Origin: CAYZJB01 sp964602985
GTDB taxonomy: Bacteria > CLD3 > SB21
NCBI GenBank assembly: GCA_964602985.1
Contig: CAZRTJ010000010.1
Location: forward strand, 1-64,000
DNA: 64,000 nt
Reading direction: 5' to 3'
This document shows positions 23,715 through 33,315 of this stretch, in pieces. Below the pieces are notes generated by a model that made no database searches, was not told the DNA's origin, and saw only the letters and a list, made by a program, of their open reading frames with translations. The position numbers were made by a program, and so were the translations under genes. Numbering within the stretch: position 1 is the first letter of the stretch; each line of letters opens with the position of its first letter.

Positions 23715-24128
23715 ATGATCTGTATGACTCGCTGCCTGTGGATCCTGATCGGTGTGGCCGGAATTTCCTGTACACACAAAGAATCTCTTGTCTACGAAGC
23801 CGATACGTCCGCAGTGGATGTACAATCCTGGGTCGGCACGTCCCACTTGTTGCGCGTAAGTTATTTGGAGGACGGAAAACACACGAGGACGTACAAGGGG
23901 TTCCTGGAGCACAGCGGGACCGATCTGTACGCCGATCTGTATTTGTACGACGGTGACCACAGCCGTCGCAGCGGACTCCTGGTGCCTTTGCGCATCGAAC
24001 ACATCACACGCATCAGCCTCATCGAAAACGACGGACACCGCGCCGCCGATTGGATTGCCCTAGGCGCCATTGCAGGCGGAGCCTTACTGGTCACGATCCT
24101 GATCGCCACCGGTTCCTTACGCAACTGA
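23715..24128 (+). CDS. small lipoprotein with C-terminal membrane segment
   Basis: A 137-residue protein with a short lipoprotein signal (ILIGVAGISC) and, at residues 112-132, a hydrophobic stretch (WIALGAIAGGALLVTILIA). The middle is polar beta-strand-like sequence. No domain recognised. No ribosome site is visible; a second in-frame ATG three codons on is equally possible. Isolated between trxA-DUF302 and the propeller gene. Confidence 0.65.
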   Translation: MICMTRCLWILIGVAGISCTHKESLVYEADTSAVDVQSWVGTSHLLRVSYLEDGKHTRTYKGFLEHSGTDLYADLYLYDGDHSRRSGLLVPLRIEHITRISLIENDGHRAADWIALGAIAGGALLVTILIATGSLRN

Positions 24129-24223
24129 CTTCCCGCCAGAAGAACTCTGGCATCCCCCATACATGGACTTTCCATTGAAAGCGGAATACTCGTTCTTGAC
24201 CCATCATTGCGGGGAGATAGCGC

Positions 24224-25471
24224 ATGAACAGAATAGGACTCCTTTTCCTCTTGTGGTTTCACATTGCCGCTGGGTCGGATCGTCAGAGCGAATTTCAATA
24301 TCATTATCAGCAGGCGATCGAAGCCTACAAAAGCAAGAATTATCCGCTCATGATCCGACACCTCACCTCCGCGGACTCCCTTCGGCCCAACACCTTCGCC
24401 GTCGTCTACAATCTGGCCGCCGCATGCGCGTTACACGGGGAGGTGCGGGAAGCCGCGTATCATTTGCGTCGCTCCTTTTGGTTGAAGGCCGACACCGCCT
24501 TCGCTTCCGATTCCGACTTTGTTGCGTTACACAGCGACGTCGTGTGGGAGAGCCTGCGTGTCGAAGTTCGCGCCTTGGCCGAGCCCGTCACAGAGACCAG
24601 CCGCTCGTTTACACTGCCGGACGTTTCGTTTCATCCGGAGGGAATCACATATGATGATTCTTCGCAATCTTTTTTTGTCGGGAGCATTCGATCCGGACGG
24701 ATCGCACGGATCCGAAATGGCGTCGCGGACATGAAATGGGCTGAGGTTTCGTATTCAGCTATGGGAATGAAAGTCGACGCGTCACGGAAAACCCTGTGGA
24801 TCGCTACGACGGCCATGCCGGAATTGGTTGGCTTTCATGATTCGCTGCGCGGGCGAGCCGAAATTGTCCAAATCGACATCTCCACCGGCCGTGTTCGACA
24901 GCGCTATTCCGCCGCGGGTTCTCACGTCTTCGGAGATCTGGTTGTGCTAAGTGACGGCAACGTCTTCATCACGGACAGCGAGGAACCCGCAATCTACCGA
25001 ATTTCGGGCGGAAGCCTGCAACGCTGGATGACCTTGCCGCAGGCCTGGAATCTGCAGGGCATCACCGCGACGCCTGATGACCGATACCTCTTTGTCGCCG
25101 ACTACATATCAGGAATGTACCGGATCGACGTGTCCACCCGACGGGTCGATGCCGTGGTCTGCCAGCCTCATGCCGTCTTGCGCGGCATTGACGGATTGTA
25201 TTACCGCAATCGCTCCCTCATCGCCATTCACAATGGAACTCAGCCGTTCCGCATCACCCAATTGCATTTTGATCCGACGGGGCTTCGATTTGACGGAGTG
25301 GACATCCTCGCTCGCGGCGGACCGGATCTGAACGAGCCGACGCACGGGGTCGTCGTCGGACACCGATTCTTCTTCATCGCCAACAGTCCGTGGGGCGCCT
25401 ACGATGCAACCGGCAGATGGAATCCCGATCGCGCACAGGTGCCGCTCATCATGAGCGTAGAGATCCGATGA
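24224..25471 (+). CDS. exported TPR plus beta-propeller (SMP-30/YncE-like) protein
   Basis: A 415-residue exported protein. A signal peptide (1-17) is followed by TPR-like helices (YHYQQAIEAYKSKNYPLMIRHLTSADSLRP) to about residue 110. The remaining 300 residues are repeats with the rhythm of SMP-30/NHL/YncE propellers (FHPEGITYDD, GDLVVLSDGNVFITDS, LQGITATPDDRYLFVADYISGMYRID). These folds bind ligands or act as lactonases; catalytic metal ligands cannot be confirmed. It ends one base before the stop of the convergent TPR gene, with no spacer. Confidence 0.75.
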   Translation: MNRIGLLFLLWFHIAAGSDRQSEFQYHYQQAIEAYKSKNYPLMIRHLTSADSLRPNTFAVVYNLAAACALHGEVREAAYHLRRSFWLKADTAFASDSDFVALHSDVVWESLRVEVRALAEPVTETSRSFTLPDVSFHPEGITYDDSSQSFFVGSIRSGRIARIRNGVADMKWAEVSYSAMGMKVDASRKTLWIATTAMPELVGFHDSLRGRAEIVQIDISTGRVRQRYSAAGSHVFGDLVVLSDGNVFITDSEEPAIYRISGGSLQRWMTLPQAWNLQGITATPDDRYLFVADYISGMYRIDVSTRRVDAVVCQPHAVLRGIDGLYYRNRSLIAIHNGTQPFRITQLHFDPTGLRFDGVDILARGGPDLNEPTHGVVVGHRFFFIANSPWGAYDATGRWNPDRAQVPLIMSVEIR

Positions 25472-26329
25472 TTATTCGATCTCTTTGAGAATGTCAAGAA
25501 TCTGCGTCCGGTGCGGCGAGGTCGGCTCTGCGTCGACGTATGCCCGTAGTTCTTTGCGGGCCTTCTTGTTCGCGTCGGTGTAATAGTACGCCAGTCCCAA
25601 ATACAGATGAATGTCGTTGCCGGGCACGTCCAGACGCTGGGCCCGCTCGTAGTGTGGAATGGCGGTGAGGTATTGCTTCTTTCTCGAGTGTACAATGCCC
25701 ATCGCATAATGGGCGAGATAGTTGGCTTCGACCAGCTGAACGCATTTCTGATAATACGCAAGCGCCGAGTCCCACTCCTGCTTCCCGGCATGCGCCAATC
25801 CAAGAGCGTACTGAACGACGTAGAGATCCGAATTGATCCGGAGCGCTCGGCGCAACAACCCTTGCGGATTTTGATTGTCAGTCAACATGGCCAGAATGTA
25901 CCACGATTCCGCATCGGCAGAATCGCAGGAAAGCGCGCGCGTCAAGAGGTCGTACGTTTGCTGGTTACGCGTTTCTCCGTCTCGCACAAAGAGCAAGTGC
26001 GCCGATGCCCGATACGCATGAGCCGACGCGGAGTCCAGTCGAACGGCCTCACTGGCCTCCGCGGCTGCCTTTGTAAAATACTCGTCGGTCGGCTGGGCTC
26101 TTTTCGTCCTCTCCATGGCCGCCAGGGTCAGCGCTTCCGCTAATCCGGCGTGCGCCTCTGACATCATCGGGTCCGCTTTCAAAGCCTTTTCGAAATGGCG
26201 GATCGCGTCGCGGTATCCGTCTTCTGTAAATTTCAGGTAGGCGGCCCGACCCTTGTCGTACCACCGACGCGCCTCCGATTGACCCAGGATCGGATGCGCT
26301 GCCAGCAAGATGAGAATCCAAAAACGCAT
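25472..26329 (-). CDS. exported TPR-repeat protein
   Basis: A 285-residue protein with a signal peptide ending in ILG|Q. The mature part is a run of six to seven TPR units (DAIRHFEKALKADPMMSEAHAGLAEALTLA, then AYYQKCVQLVEANYLAHYAMGIVHSRKKQYLTA). TPR proteins act as protein-binding scaffolds; no enzymatic domain is present. Its start overlaps the stop of the DinB gene as ATGA, so the pair is coupled. Confidence 0.82.
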   Translation of the reverse strand: MRFWILILLAAHPILGQSEARRWYDKGRAAYLKFTEDGYRDAIRHFEKALKADPMMSEAHAGLAEALTLAAMERTKRAQPTDEYFTKAAAEASEAVRLDSASAHAYRASAHLLFVRDGETRNQQTYDLLTRALSCDSADAESWYILAMLTDNQNPQGLLRRALRINSDLYVVQYALGLAHAGKQEWDSALAYYQKCVQLVEANYLAHYAMGIVHSRKKQYLTAIPHYERAQRLDVPGNDIHLYLGLAYYYTDANKKARKELRAYVDAEPTSPHRTQILDILKEIE

Positions 26330-26844
26330 CAGTTGTCTTTTGCACTCCACGGAGGGGTGACTCCGTTCATCCTCGCATAGGCGATTAATTGACCCAGATG
26401 CTCATGGTAATGTCCGACCAGGATGATCAACGTATTGCGCTTGGTGGATTCCATCCCGCCGAAGATTTTGGTTTTGGCGTCCAAATCTGAGTCCGCAACT
26501 CCCTTCACAGCGTTCTTGGCAAACTCGATCGATTCTTTCAAGGTGGTGAGGATTTTGTCTTTGTTTGTCTCTCGCTCGAAGTCCTTTGGCAGTTCCTTTC
26601 CAGCAATCCCCATCATGCCCAGGAGGTAATAATTCGCCCCCGCCACATGAAGGACGACTTCTCCAACCGAGCGCACACCCTCGGCCGGCCGCCAGGAATA
26701 TTTCTCCGCAGGAACCGCGTTGGCCAATTCCATGATCCGGCCACCGGCAAAATCGAACTGACCGATGACTTCGGCCCGGAAGCCCGTAGGATTCTGGGCG
26801 GCCAATCCCGCCACCGCCATGCACAATGCAACCAGATGTTTCAT
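26329..26844 (-). CDS. exported DinB/YfiT family protein
   Basis: A 171-residue protein: a signal peptide (MKHLVALCMAVAGLAA, then Gln) plus a DinB four-helix bundle. The three histidines expected for a metal site are present (LHVAGANYYL and GHYHEHLGQL). DinB proteins include metal-dependent transferases of small thiols and proteins of unknown role; export is unusual for the fold outside Acidobacteria/FCB-type lineages. AAGGAG lies 7 nt before the ATG. Function unknown. Confidence 0.88.
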   Translation of the reverse strand: MKHLVALCMAVAGLAAQNPTGFRAEVIGQFDFAGGRIMELANAVPAEKYSWRPAEGVRSVGEVVLHVAGANYYLLGMMGIAGKELPKDFERETNKDKILTTLKESIEFAKNAVKGVADSDLDAKTKIFGGMESTKRNTLIILVGHYHEHLGQLIAYARMNGVTPPWSAKDN

Positions 26845-26970
26845 GACACTCTCCTTTTGTCTCGTGGATAACTTAGGTACGGCATATTCAAATCATAGGG
26901 AATTTTTTCGGTCGGTTCTTGGTTCTGTAACAGAAAATCCAGAAGACTATTCCCGAGGAAAGGGTCATGT

Positions 26971-27501
26971 ATGGAGACAGCAACGTTTGGCGCAGGTTGT
27001 TTTTGGTGCGTGGAAGCCGTCTTTCAAAGGCTGCAGGGAGTACAGTCCGTTGTATCCGGTTACAGCGGAGGTCAGATGGCTGACCCCACATACCAGGAGG
27101 TGTGCAGGGGCACGACCGGACACGCGGAAGTCTGCCAGATCGAATACGATCCATCCGTGGTGGATTATGCGGACTTGTTGCGCGTGTTCTTCGAGAACCA
27201 TGACCCCACCCAACTCAATCGCCAGGGCAACGACGTGGGAACGCAGTACCGTTCGGTCATCTTTTATCACGACGAAGAACAGAAGCGCATCGCCGCGGAA
27301 TTTCTCAAGAAGCTACGTAAGTCTGGACACTGGGAAGAGCCGATCGTCACGGAGATTGCGGCATTCGACCGATTCTATCCCGCAGAAGACTACCACCAGA
27401 ACTATTTCAACGAAAATCCGAATCAGCCGTACTGCGCACTCGTCATCCGACCGAAATTGGAAAAATTCACGAAGGCCTTTAAGAATCGATTGAAAGCGTA
27501 G
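26971..27501 (+). CDS. msrA: peptide methionine-S-sulfoxide reductase
   Basis: A 176-residue MsrA that repairs methionine-S-sulfoxide. The catalytic GCFWC lies at residues 9-13; GYSGG, THAEV-like GHAEVCQIEYDP, NHDPTQLNRQGNDVGTQYRS and the YHQNYF region are all present. No C-terminal MsrB domain. Reduced thioredoxin is the normal donor. Followed after 5 nt by the 3' end of a convergent SDR pseudogene. Confidence 0.96.
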   Translation: METATFGAGCFWCVEAVFQRLQGVQSVVSGYSGGQMADPTYQEVCRGTTGHAEVCQIEYDPSVVDYADLLRVFFENHDPTQLNRQGNDVGTQYRSVIFYHDEEQKRIAAEFLKKLRKSGHWEEPIVTEIAAFDRFYPAEDYHQNYFNENPNQPYCALVIRPKLEKFTKAFKNRLKA

Positions 27502-27506
27502 ACCCG

Positions 27507-27940
27507 TCAAGGATTCGTTGGACGCAGATCAATTTCACTCACCATCGTGTGTTGCGGCATCTGCAACGCCATCCGGACCCACGGCCACGTCCTCCGGTCG
27601 GATCATGTCTTTCTTGCCTGTGTGGGGAGAAAAAGAAGTATCCACCGATCCAGGACACACCGATAACACACGCACCCCCTGCTTTCGCTCTTCCAGCAGG
27701 AGACACTGACTGAAGGCGCGAAGCGCCCACTTGGTGGATGCGTACCCGCCGCCGCCCACGAAAGTGTTCTTCCCAGCCAGCGATGCGATGTTGACGACGA
27801 AACTCTCGTTGGCCGACCGCAGATGCGAAAGCGCGGCACGGGTGGCAACAAAGACTCCGCGCAGATTGACGTCAAACATCTCATCCCATTCCATCAACGT
27901 CAATTCCCCAATCGGTTTAATCAGTTCATTCTTTCCGAGG
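27507..27940 (-). pseudogene. short-chain dehydrogenase/reductase remnant
   Basis: About 145 codons of an SDR: IKPIGELTLMEWDEMFDVNLRGVFV, VVNIASLAGKN, the catalytic YASTKWALRAF (Tyr and Lys intact) and SVCPGSVDTSF. The first half, including the TGxxxGIG cofactor loop and NNAG, is absent; homology stops at about 27936-27940. Near 27569 the frame shifts: the expected tail MALQMPQHTMVSEIDLRPTNP is readable only one frame over, ending at TGA 27507-27509. Two independent lesions make this a pseudogene. The promoter of the large repeat protein lies just beyond the break. Confidence 0.88.
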
Positions 27941-27961
27941 CGTTGGGAGCAAGTAAGTTTA

Positions 27962-27990
27962 TTGCATTTCTTTCGGTCGGGTGCTATATT
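27962..27990 (+). promoter_or_regulatory. promoter of the LVIVD/Ig-like repeat gene
   Basis: TTGCAT (27962-27967), 17-nt spacer, TATATT (27985-27990). Start expected near 27997, giving a leader of about 52 nt with GTGGAG 6 nt before the ATG. Confidence 0.6.
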
Positions 27991-28048
27991 CGCGACAGAT
28001 TTCCGCAAGTTGTTGTTAGACTGCTCACTATACATCGTGGAGACTCTC

Positions 28049-31000
28049 ATGGACGTTAGTCGTAATCTGCCACGCCCTGCGAAATGGTATTTCTCCATTT
28101 GCGTTGTGTTCGCACTCACGTGGACGACCCCCAGCGTGTTCGGACAGGCCAACGCCGTGGGTGCGTTGGAATTCATCGGACGCACGGGCAACCAGGACGA
28201 TGGGGCCCTGGACCTCTTCTTCGAAAACAATGTCCTGTATGTCGCCAACAAGTTTACCGGACTGCAAATTGTCGATGTTTCCGATATGCGCGCTCCGAAG
28301 ATTCTCAGCCGAACTCCCTCTAATGGCCAGAATTACGGTATTACAAAGAAGGGCAACTACGTCTACATGACGGACCTTCTCAGCGGTATGCTCGTCTATG
28401 ATGTATCCAATCCGAAGAAACCAAAAAAAATCTCCGAGGTGGCAACGCGCGGTGAAGCGTGGGACATTAAAATCAAAGACAATCACGCCTTTGTAGCGGT
28501 CGGCAAAGCCGGTTTAGAGGTCTTTGACATCACCGATGCGGCGGCTCCCAAGTCTGTCGGCAGTCTGTGGTATGAGCGCGAGTGGGACTATGCTCGCAAA
28601 CTTTTCATTGCGGAATCGGGTCTGCTGTTTGTGGCCGATCGGAAGCAAGGGATTCACATCGTCGATATCACGACTCCGAGCGCTCCGAGGGCCATTCGGC
28701 GATACGCCACGAAGTTTGCCTCCGGCATTTGTGTGGAAGGCAACTACGCGTACGTCGCGGATGGTCCGAACGGACTGCTGATCCTGGACGTCACCAATCC
28801 GGAGAAGATTCGTCAGGTTGGCGAATTCCCTCTTCCGGGTCACGCCAACGACGTGTACAAAGCGGCCCGCTACGTGTATGTCGCGGTGGATGACGCAGGC
28901 ATCCGATCGATTGATGTAACCAACCCTGCCAAACCGACGTTCGAGTCCCGTTTTGATACGCCGGGACAATCCTTCAAGGTTTGGAAGAATGACGTGTACG
29001 TGATGGTTGCGGATCTCTCCTCTGTGATCCTCATGCTGCATAACCGTCCCCCGGTTTTGGAACGTATTGCGGATCAAACGGTCGCGGAAAATGAGACGCT
29101 TCGGTTTAAAGTGAAAGCGTTCGATCCCGATGGAAATCCGATTATTCTCGGCGGGTATTTCCTGCCCGAAGGAGCGGCCTTTGATCCCAAGGATTCTGTC
29201 TTCACGTGGACGCCGACCTTCGAGCAGTCAGGCAAGTATGAGGGAATCCTCTTTACCGTTACGGAGAATACTCAGACCAAGCTCTTTGACCGTGATACGG
29301 TCGCGATTACAGTCACCCATGTGAACCGCGCGCCGTCTCTCCCGGTCTCTGGAAATTATGTCGTCGACGAGAATCAACCCCTGTCCTTCACCATCAGTGC
29401 GCCGTCGGATCCGGATGGAGAAGACGAGGGAAAACTGAAGGTCACAGCGAGCGGACTGGCTCAGGGTGCGGCGTTTGACGCACCAAAACTCGCGCTTAGC
29501 TGGACGCCGACCTTCGAACAATCGGGCAGATACACGTTTACGTTCATCGTGACCGACGCATCCGGCGCCACTGACAGCAAGACGTCGTCGATTACAGTTA
29601 ATCATGTGAATCGGCCGCCCGTGTTTGCCGAGTTGAATTCGCTCTTCACGGTCGACGAAAATGCTGAACTAACCGTGAAGGTGGTGGACAGCGATCCCGA
29701 TAAGGAAGATGAAGGCAAGCTCGACGTGAACGCCTTCCAACTGCCGCAGGGCGCTCGCTTCGACAAAGCCACGCGGACTCTCAGTTGGACACCGACGTAC
29801 GATCAGTCGGGGGAATACGCGGACGTCACGTTCGTCGTCAAAGATCCAGCGGGCCTGATGGATACCGTTCGGACCTCCATCACCGTCAACCATGTCAATA
29901 GACCGCCGGTTTTTGTGGCGGTCCTTGCGCAGAGTATCGACGAAGGCAAGCCGCTCACATTCGCCCTGAGTGGGAGCGATCCAGACAAGGAGGATGCCGG
30001 CAAACTGGTGATCACTCCCGTCAATGTTCCCGAAGGCGCAACCTTCAACGCGAACTCCGTAACCTGGACTCCGACGTTTGATCAGGCGGGCGCGCATGCG
30101 CCGTCATTCAAGATTGCCGACCCGGCGGGACTGTTCGCCGAACTGACCGTCAACGTGACGGTACGCAACGTCAACCGTCCGCCGACGCTCGCGACAATCG
30201 AAACGCGAACCGGCGATGAAAACGCCGAAATGAAGATCGTTCTTCCAGAAGGCGTGGACCCTGACAAAGAAGACATCGGTAAACTAACATACGTCGTGGA
30301 GGGAGCGCCCCGCGGCGCTCAGTTCGACGCAGCGACTCGCACCCTCACCTGGACTCCCACGTATGATCAGTCAGGATCCTATCCGGGCATTAAAGCCACC
30401 GTGAAAGACGCCGCCGGACTGACCGCCAGTACGACCTTCACCATTGTGGTCAATCACGTAAATCGTCCACCTGTCCTGACCGAGATTCCTGCGACAACTG
30501 GCGCGGAACAGAAACTGCTGAGCTTCGTGGTCAATGGTTCCGATCCGGACAAGGAAGACGCCGGCAAACTGGTGATGAGTGCGGAGGATTTGCCTGCAGG
30601 CGCTACCTTCGACGTCGCCACACGCCGGTTTTCCTGGACGCCGACCTTTGAGCAGGCAGGCACGTACACCGTGAAATTCAAAATCGAAGATCCGGCCAAA
30701 GCGACCGACAGCAAGGCGGCCGCCCTCACCATCACCAATGTGAATCGCGCCCCCAAACTGGCTCAACTTTCGTTGCAAAGCGGCGAGGAAAACAAGGCCT
30801 TCTCCTTCGTCATACCGGACGCGGAAGATCTCGACAAGGAAGATGCCGGCAAACTGACGTACGCCATGGGTGGACTGCCCGTGGGAGCCAACTTCGATGC
30901 AGGATCGAAGACCCTTTCATGGACGCCGACGTTTGATCAGGCGGGTACGTACAATGTCACGATCACTGTGAAGGACGCGGCGGGGTTGTCCGACACCAAG

Positions 31001-31585
31001 CCCATGAGCATCAAGATTGCCAACACGAATCAGGCGCCATCCGTATCTGAGAAGTCCGAAAGCGGAGAGGAAGGCAGGGCCATGTCGGTCAAGATCGATG
31101 TGACGGATCCGGACAAGGAGGACGTCGTGCGACTCTCCGTCAAGGCATCCGGTTTGCCGCAAGGCGCTGTCCTCAACGCAGTGAACAGGACCATCACCTG
31201 GACACCGGGATTTGAGCAGGCCGGCGAATATCCGGTCAGCATCACGGTTACCGATCCGGCGGGAATGTCTGATACCAAGACACTGACGTTGAAAGTCAAC
31301 AATGTTAATCGAAAGCCGGTCTTGGGACAGCTGGCAAACCAGTTTGGAAGCGAGGGCAAGGCGATCTCTTTTACTGCAAAAGCGACGGACCCTGACAAAG
31401 ATGCGAAGCTCAAGTTTTCGGCAAGCGGATTGCCGAATGGCGCGAGCATGAACGACAACGGTGATTTCTCATGGACGCCCGCCGACGGACAGGCAGGTTC
31501 ATACTCCATCACGATCGAAGTCACCGACGGGGATTTGAAGGACTCGCGGTCGATCTCGATCACTGTCAAAGCGAAACAACAATAG
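28049..31585 (+). CDS. giant exported LVIVD propeller plus nine Ig/cadherin-like repeats
   Basis: A 1178-residue exported protein. A long signal peptide ends FG|Q near residue 32. Residues 40-330 hold LVIVD-type units (GLQIVDVSD, GMLVYDVSNPKKPKKI, GIHIVDITTPSAPRAI, GLLILDVTNP), a predicted seven-bladed propeller. Residues 340-1175 contain nine tandem repeats of about 92 residues, each with NRPP, DPDKED.GKL, LP.GA.FD and SWTPTFEQAG.Y, a putative-Ig/cadherin-like fold, probably Ca-binding adhesive rods. It has no C-terminal sorting domain. A surface or extracellular adhesin is inferred. Confidence 0.87.
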   Translation: MDVSRNLPRPAKWYFSICVVFALTWTTPSVFGQANAVGALEFIGRTGNQDDGALDLFFENNVLYVANKFTGLQIVDVSDMRAPKILSRTPSNGQNYGITKKGNYVYMTDLLSGMLVYDVSNPKKPKKISEVATRGEAWDIKIKDNHAFVAVGKAGLEVFDITDAAAPKSVGSLWYEREWDYARKLFIAESGLLFVADRKQGIHIVDITTPSAPRAIRRYATKFASGICVEGNYAYVADGPNGLLILDVTNPEKIRQVGEFPLPGHANDVYKAARYVYVAVDDAGIRSIDVTNPAKPTFESRFDTPGQSFKVWKNDVYVMVADLSSVILMLHNRPPVLERIADQTVAENETLRFKVKAFDPDGNPIILGGYFLPEGAAFDPKDSVFTWTPTFEQSGKYEGILFTVTENTQTKLFDRDTVAITVTHVNRAPSLPVSGNYVVDENQPLSFTISAPSDPDGEDEGKLKVTASGLAQGAAFDAPKLALSWTPTFEQSGRYTFTFIVTDASGATDSKTSSITVNHVNRPPVFAELNSLFTVDENAELTVKVVDSDPDKEDEGKLDVNAFQLPQGARFDKATRTLSWTPTYDQSGEYADVTFVVKDPAGLMDTVRTSITVNHVNRPPVFVAVLAQSIDEGKPLTFALSGSDPDKEDAGKLVITPVNVPEGATFNANSVTWTPTFDQAGAHAPSFKIADPAGLFAELTVNVTVRNVNRPPTLATIETRTGDENAEMKIVLPEGVDPDKEDIGKLTYVVEGAPRGAQFDAATRTLTWTPTYDQSGSYPGIKATVKDAAGLTASTTFTIVVNHVNRPPVLTEIPATTGAEQKLLSFVVNGSDPDKEDAGKLVMSAEDLPAGATFDVATRRFSWTPTFEQAGTYTVKFKIEDPAKATDSKAAALTITNVNRAPKLAQLSLQSGEENKAFSFVIPDAEDLDKEDAGKLTYAMGGLPVGANFDAGSKTLSWTPTFDQAGTYNVTITVKDAAGLSDTKPMSIKIANTNQAPSVSEKSESGEEGRAMSVKIDVTDPDKEDVVRLSVKASGLPQGAVLNAVNRTITWTPGFEQAGEYPVSITVTDPAGMSDTKTLTLKVNNVNRKPVLGQLANQFGSEGKAISFTAKATDPDKDAKLKFSASGLPNGASMNDNGDFSWTPADGQAGSYSITIEVTDGDLKDSRSISITVKAKQQ

Positions 31586-31603
31586 ACGGAGGCAGAAAGC
31601 GCG

Positions 31604-32053
31604 ATGAAAGTCAGTGTACCGGACGTGGCACTCGCCCTGGAGGACAACCGAAACTACGCGGAATTCTTGCTGAATCGAACAGACGGCAAAGTACTCCGCA
31701 TTACGCGTGACGTCCTGGAAGCGGTCGAAGACGATGACGCGGAGAGCTTATCGGAAAGCTCGCAGGAAGAAATTTCATTGTCTGAGTCATTTATTTTCAA
31801 TCCCCACACTCCACTGGTCCTGGTCCCTCCCGTTTCCTCCAGCCGGAGGATCAAGTTAATGGTCGATTTTACCCAAACGATGGCCGGAGCGGAGATGCGG
31901 AAGGCCTTGGGCGACATTCTTCAAAGTCGAAATCCCTCCATGCGATTTCATGCGGCTCTCACTGCCCATCCGGATGAACAGAAGAAATGGACGGATTACA
32001 AGAATCGATTTTACCAGACTCTGGCGGAGGAGTGGCTGAAAACCGTTTCCTAA
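31604..32053 (+). CDS. UPF0158-like cytosolic protein
   Basis: A 149-residue acidic protein, MKVSVPDVALALEDN at the start, HPDEQKKWTDYKNRFYQTLAEEWL at the end. The layout (N-terminal strand region, acidic middle, C-terminal R.F...L..HP...W..F motif) fits UPF0158 loosely; I am not certain. GGAGG lies 13 nt before the ATG, somewhat far. It starts 18 nt after the repeat protein gene and ends before a strong terminator, so the two likely share a transcript. Confidence 0.65.
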   Translation: MKVSVPDVALALEDNRNYAEFLLNRTDGKVLRITRDVLEAVEDDDAESLSESSQEEISLSESFIFNPHTPLVLVPPVSSSRRIKLMVDFTQTMAGAEMRKALGDILQSRNPSMRFHAALTAHPDEQKKWTDYKNRFYQTLAEEWLKTVS

Positions 32054-32067
32054 TCGTTCAATGCACC

Positions 32068-32098
32068 AAAAAAAAGCCGTCTTCCGACGGCTTTTTTT
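32068..32098. terminator. bidirectional intrinsic terminator
   Basis: AAAAAAGCCGTC and GACGGCTTTTTT form a stem around a 3-4-nt loop, with A/T runs on both sides. It serves the UPF0158-like gene (plus) and queA (minus), whose ends lie 15-20 nt away on either side. Confidence 0.93.
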
Positions 32099-32118
32099 CT
32101 GTACAAACTCTTTGCTCA

Positions 32119-33144
32119 TCACTGGATGAGCATCGCATCTCCGTAGCTGTAGAATCGATACTTGTCTTTCAATGCCTTCTTGTATGCTTTGAAGAGCAAA
32201 TCCTTCCCGGCAAAGGCCGCGGCAAGCATCAGCACCGTGGATTCCGGCGTGTGAAAATTCGTGACGAATTTGTCGATGATTTTGAATTCGTAGGGAGGAT
32301 AGATAAATCGGTCTGTCCATCCGCGGTGCGGTTTGACCCGATTCAGCGCCGTAATGGCGCTCTCGATGGCTCGAATGACCGTGGATCCGCATGCGATCAC
32401 ACGCCCTCCGGCATCTTTCGTCTGATTAATCGTTCGTGCCGTGATCTCCGGAATCTCGAAATACTCACTGTCCATCTTGTGTCGGGACAGGTCCTCCACC
32501 TGGATCTTGCGGAACGTCCCCAAACCGACATGCAGAACGACGGGGACGATCTTGACTCCTTTGCGTTTCAGTTTGCCAACGAGAGCTTTGGTAAAATGCA
32601 GACCGGCGGTCGGAGCGGCAACCGATCCCCGGACTCTCGCAAACACCGTTTGGTAATCTTCCTTGTCGCTTTCCTGGGCTGAGCGTTTGATGTAGGGCGG
32701 CAGAGGACACTGTCCGATTTTGTCGATGAACCGGTGAAAATCCGATCCGTAATTAAATCGAACGACGCGTCCGCCCGAAACCGTGTTGTCGATCACGTCG
32801 CAGGAAACGCCTTCGATCACCAGACGATTGCCGATGCGCACCTTCCGCGCCGGCTTGACCAGAACTTCCCAGAGGTTGTTTTCCAATTCACGCAGAAGAA
32901 AGACCTCGACCTTCGCATTGGTCTTTTCCTTACGAGCCATGAGGCGGGCCGGGAATACCCGCGTCTCATTGACCACCAGACAATCTCCCCGACTGAGATA
33001 ATCAGTCAAATCTCGGAAGCGTCGGTCCGTCAACGAGTCCGTTTTGCGGTCCAATACCATCAGTTTGGCCGCATCGCGCGGACTTACCGGATATTGCGCG
33101 ATGTAACGATCCGGTAATTTGAATTTGAAATCCGATAGTTTCAT
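32119..33144 (-). CDS. queA: tRNA preQ1 ribosyltransferase-isomerase QueA
   Basis: A 341-residue enzyme transferring ribosyl from SAM to preQ1 in tRNA to form epoxyqueuosine. Clear signatures: LPDRYIAQYPVSPRDAAKLMVL, VVNETRVFPARL, GSVAAPTAGLHFT, VVLHVGLGTF, GGRVIACGSTVIRAIES and FVTNFHTPESTVLMLAAAF. Full length. A queuosine-precursor transporter (yhhQ) lies 4 kb away; no other que gene is here. Confidence 0.97.
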   Translation of the reverse strand: MKLSDFKFKLPDRYIAQYPVSPRDAAKLMVLDRKTDSLTDRRFRDLTDYLSRGDCLVVNETRVFPARLMARKEKTNAKVEVFLLRELENNLWEVLVKPARKVRIGNRLVIEGVSCDVIDNTVSGGRVVRFNYGSDFHRFIDKIGQCPLPPYIKRSAQESDKEDYQTVFARVRGSVAAPTAGLHFTKALVGKLKRKGVKIVPVVLHVGLGTFRKIQVEDLSRHKMDSEYFEIPEITARTINQTKDAGGRVIACGSTVIRAIESAITALNRVKPHRGWTDRFIYPPYEFKIIDKFVTNFHTPESTVLMLAAAFAGKDLLFKAYKKALKDKYRFYSYGDAMLIQ

Positions 33145-33315
33145 GACGCCTCGATCAATGTCAGTCTGGCAATTTCAGTTCGAACCTGGCAAACCCGCAT
33201 GGTTTTCCAAAAGCCGCTAAACATAGTAAAAATAAGGTTGAAAATCAATAATTAATTTGGTTCCTTATACTTGATTTTGCCATGGCAAGTTGATGATAAA
33301 CAATAATTTAGTCCG

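Noticed and set aside
27510..28251. 238-codon SDR reading frame taken as an intact gene
   Set aside because: Only its last two thirds is SDR-like; the first part is read-through of promoter sequence, and the C-terminus is in the wrong frame. Called a pseudogene instead.
28049..31585. CRISPR-like array suggested by regular repeats
   Set aside because: The repeats are about 276 nt, diverged in DNA and keep one open frame; they are protein repeats.
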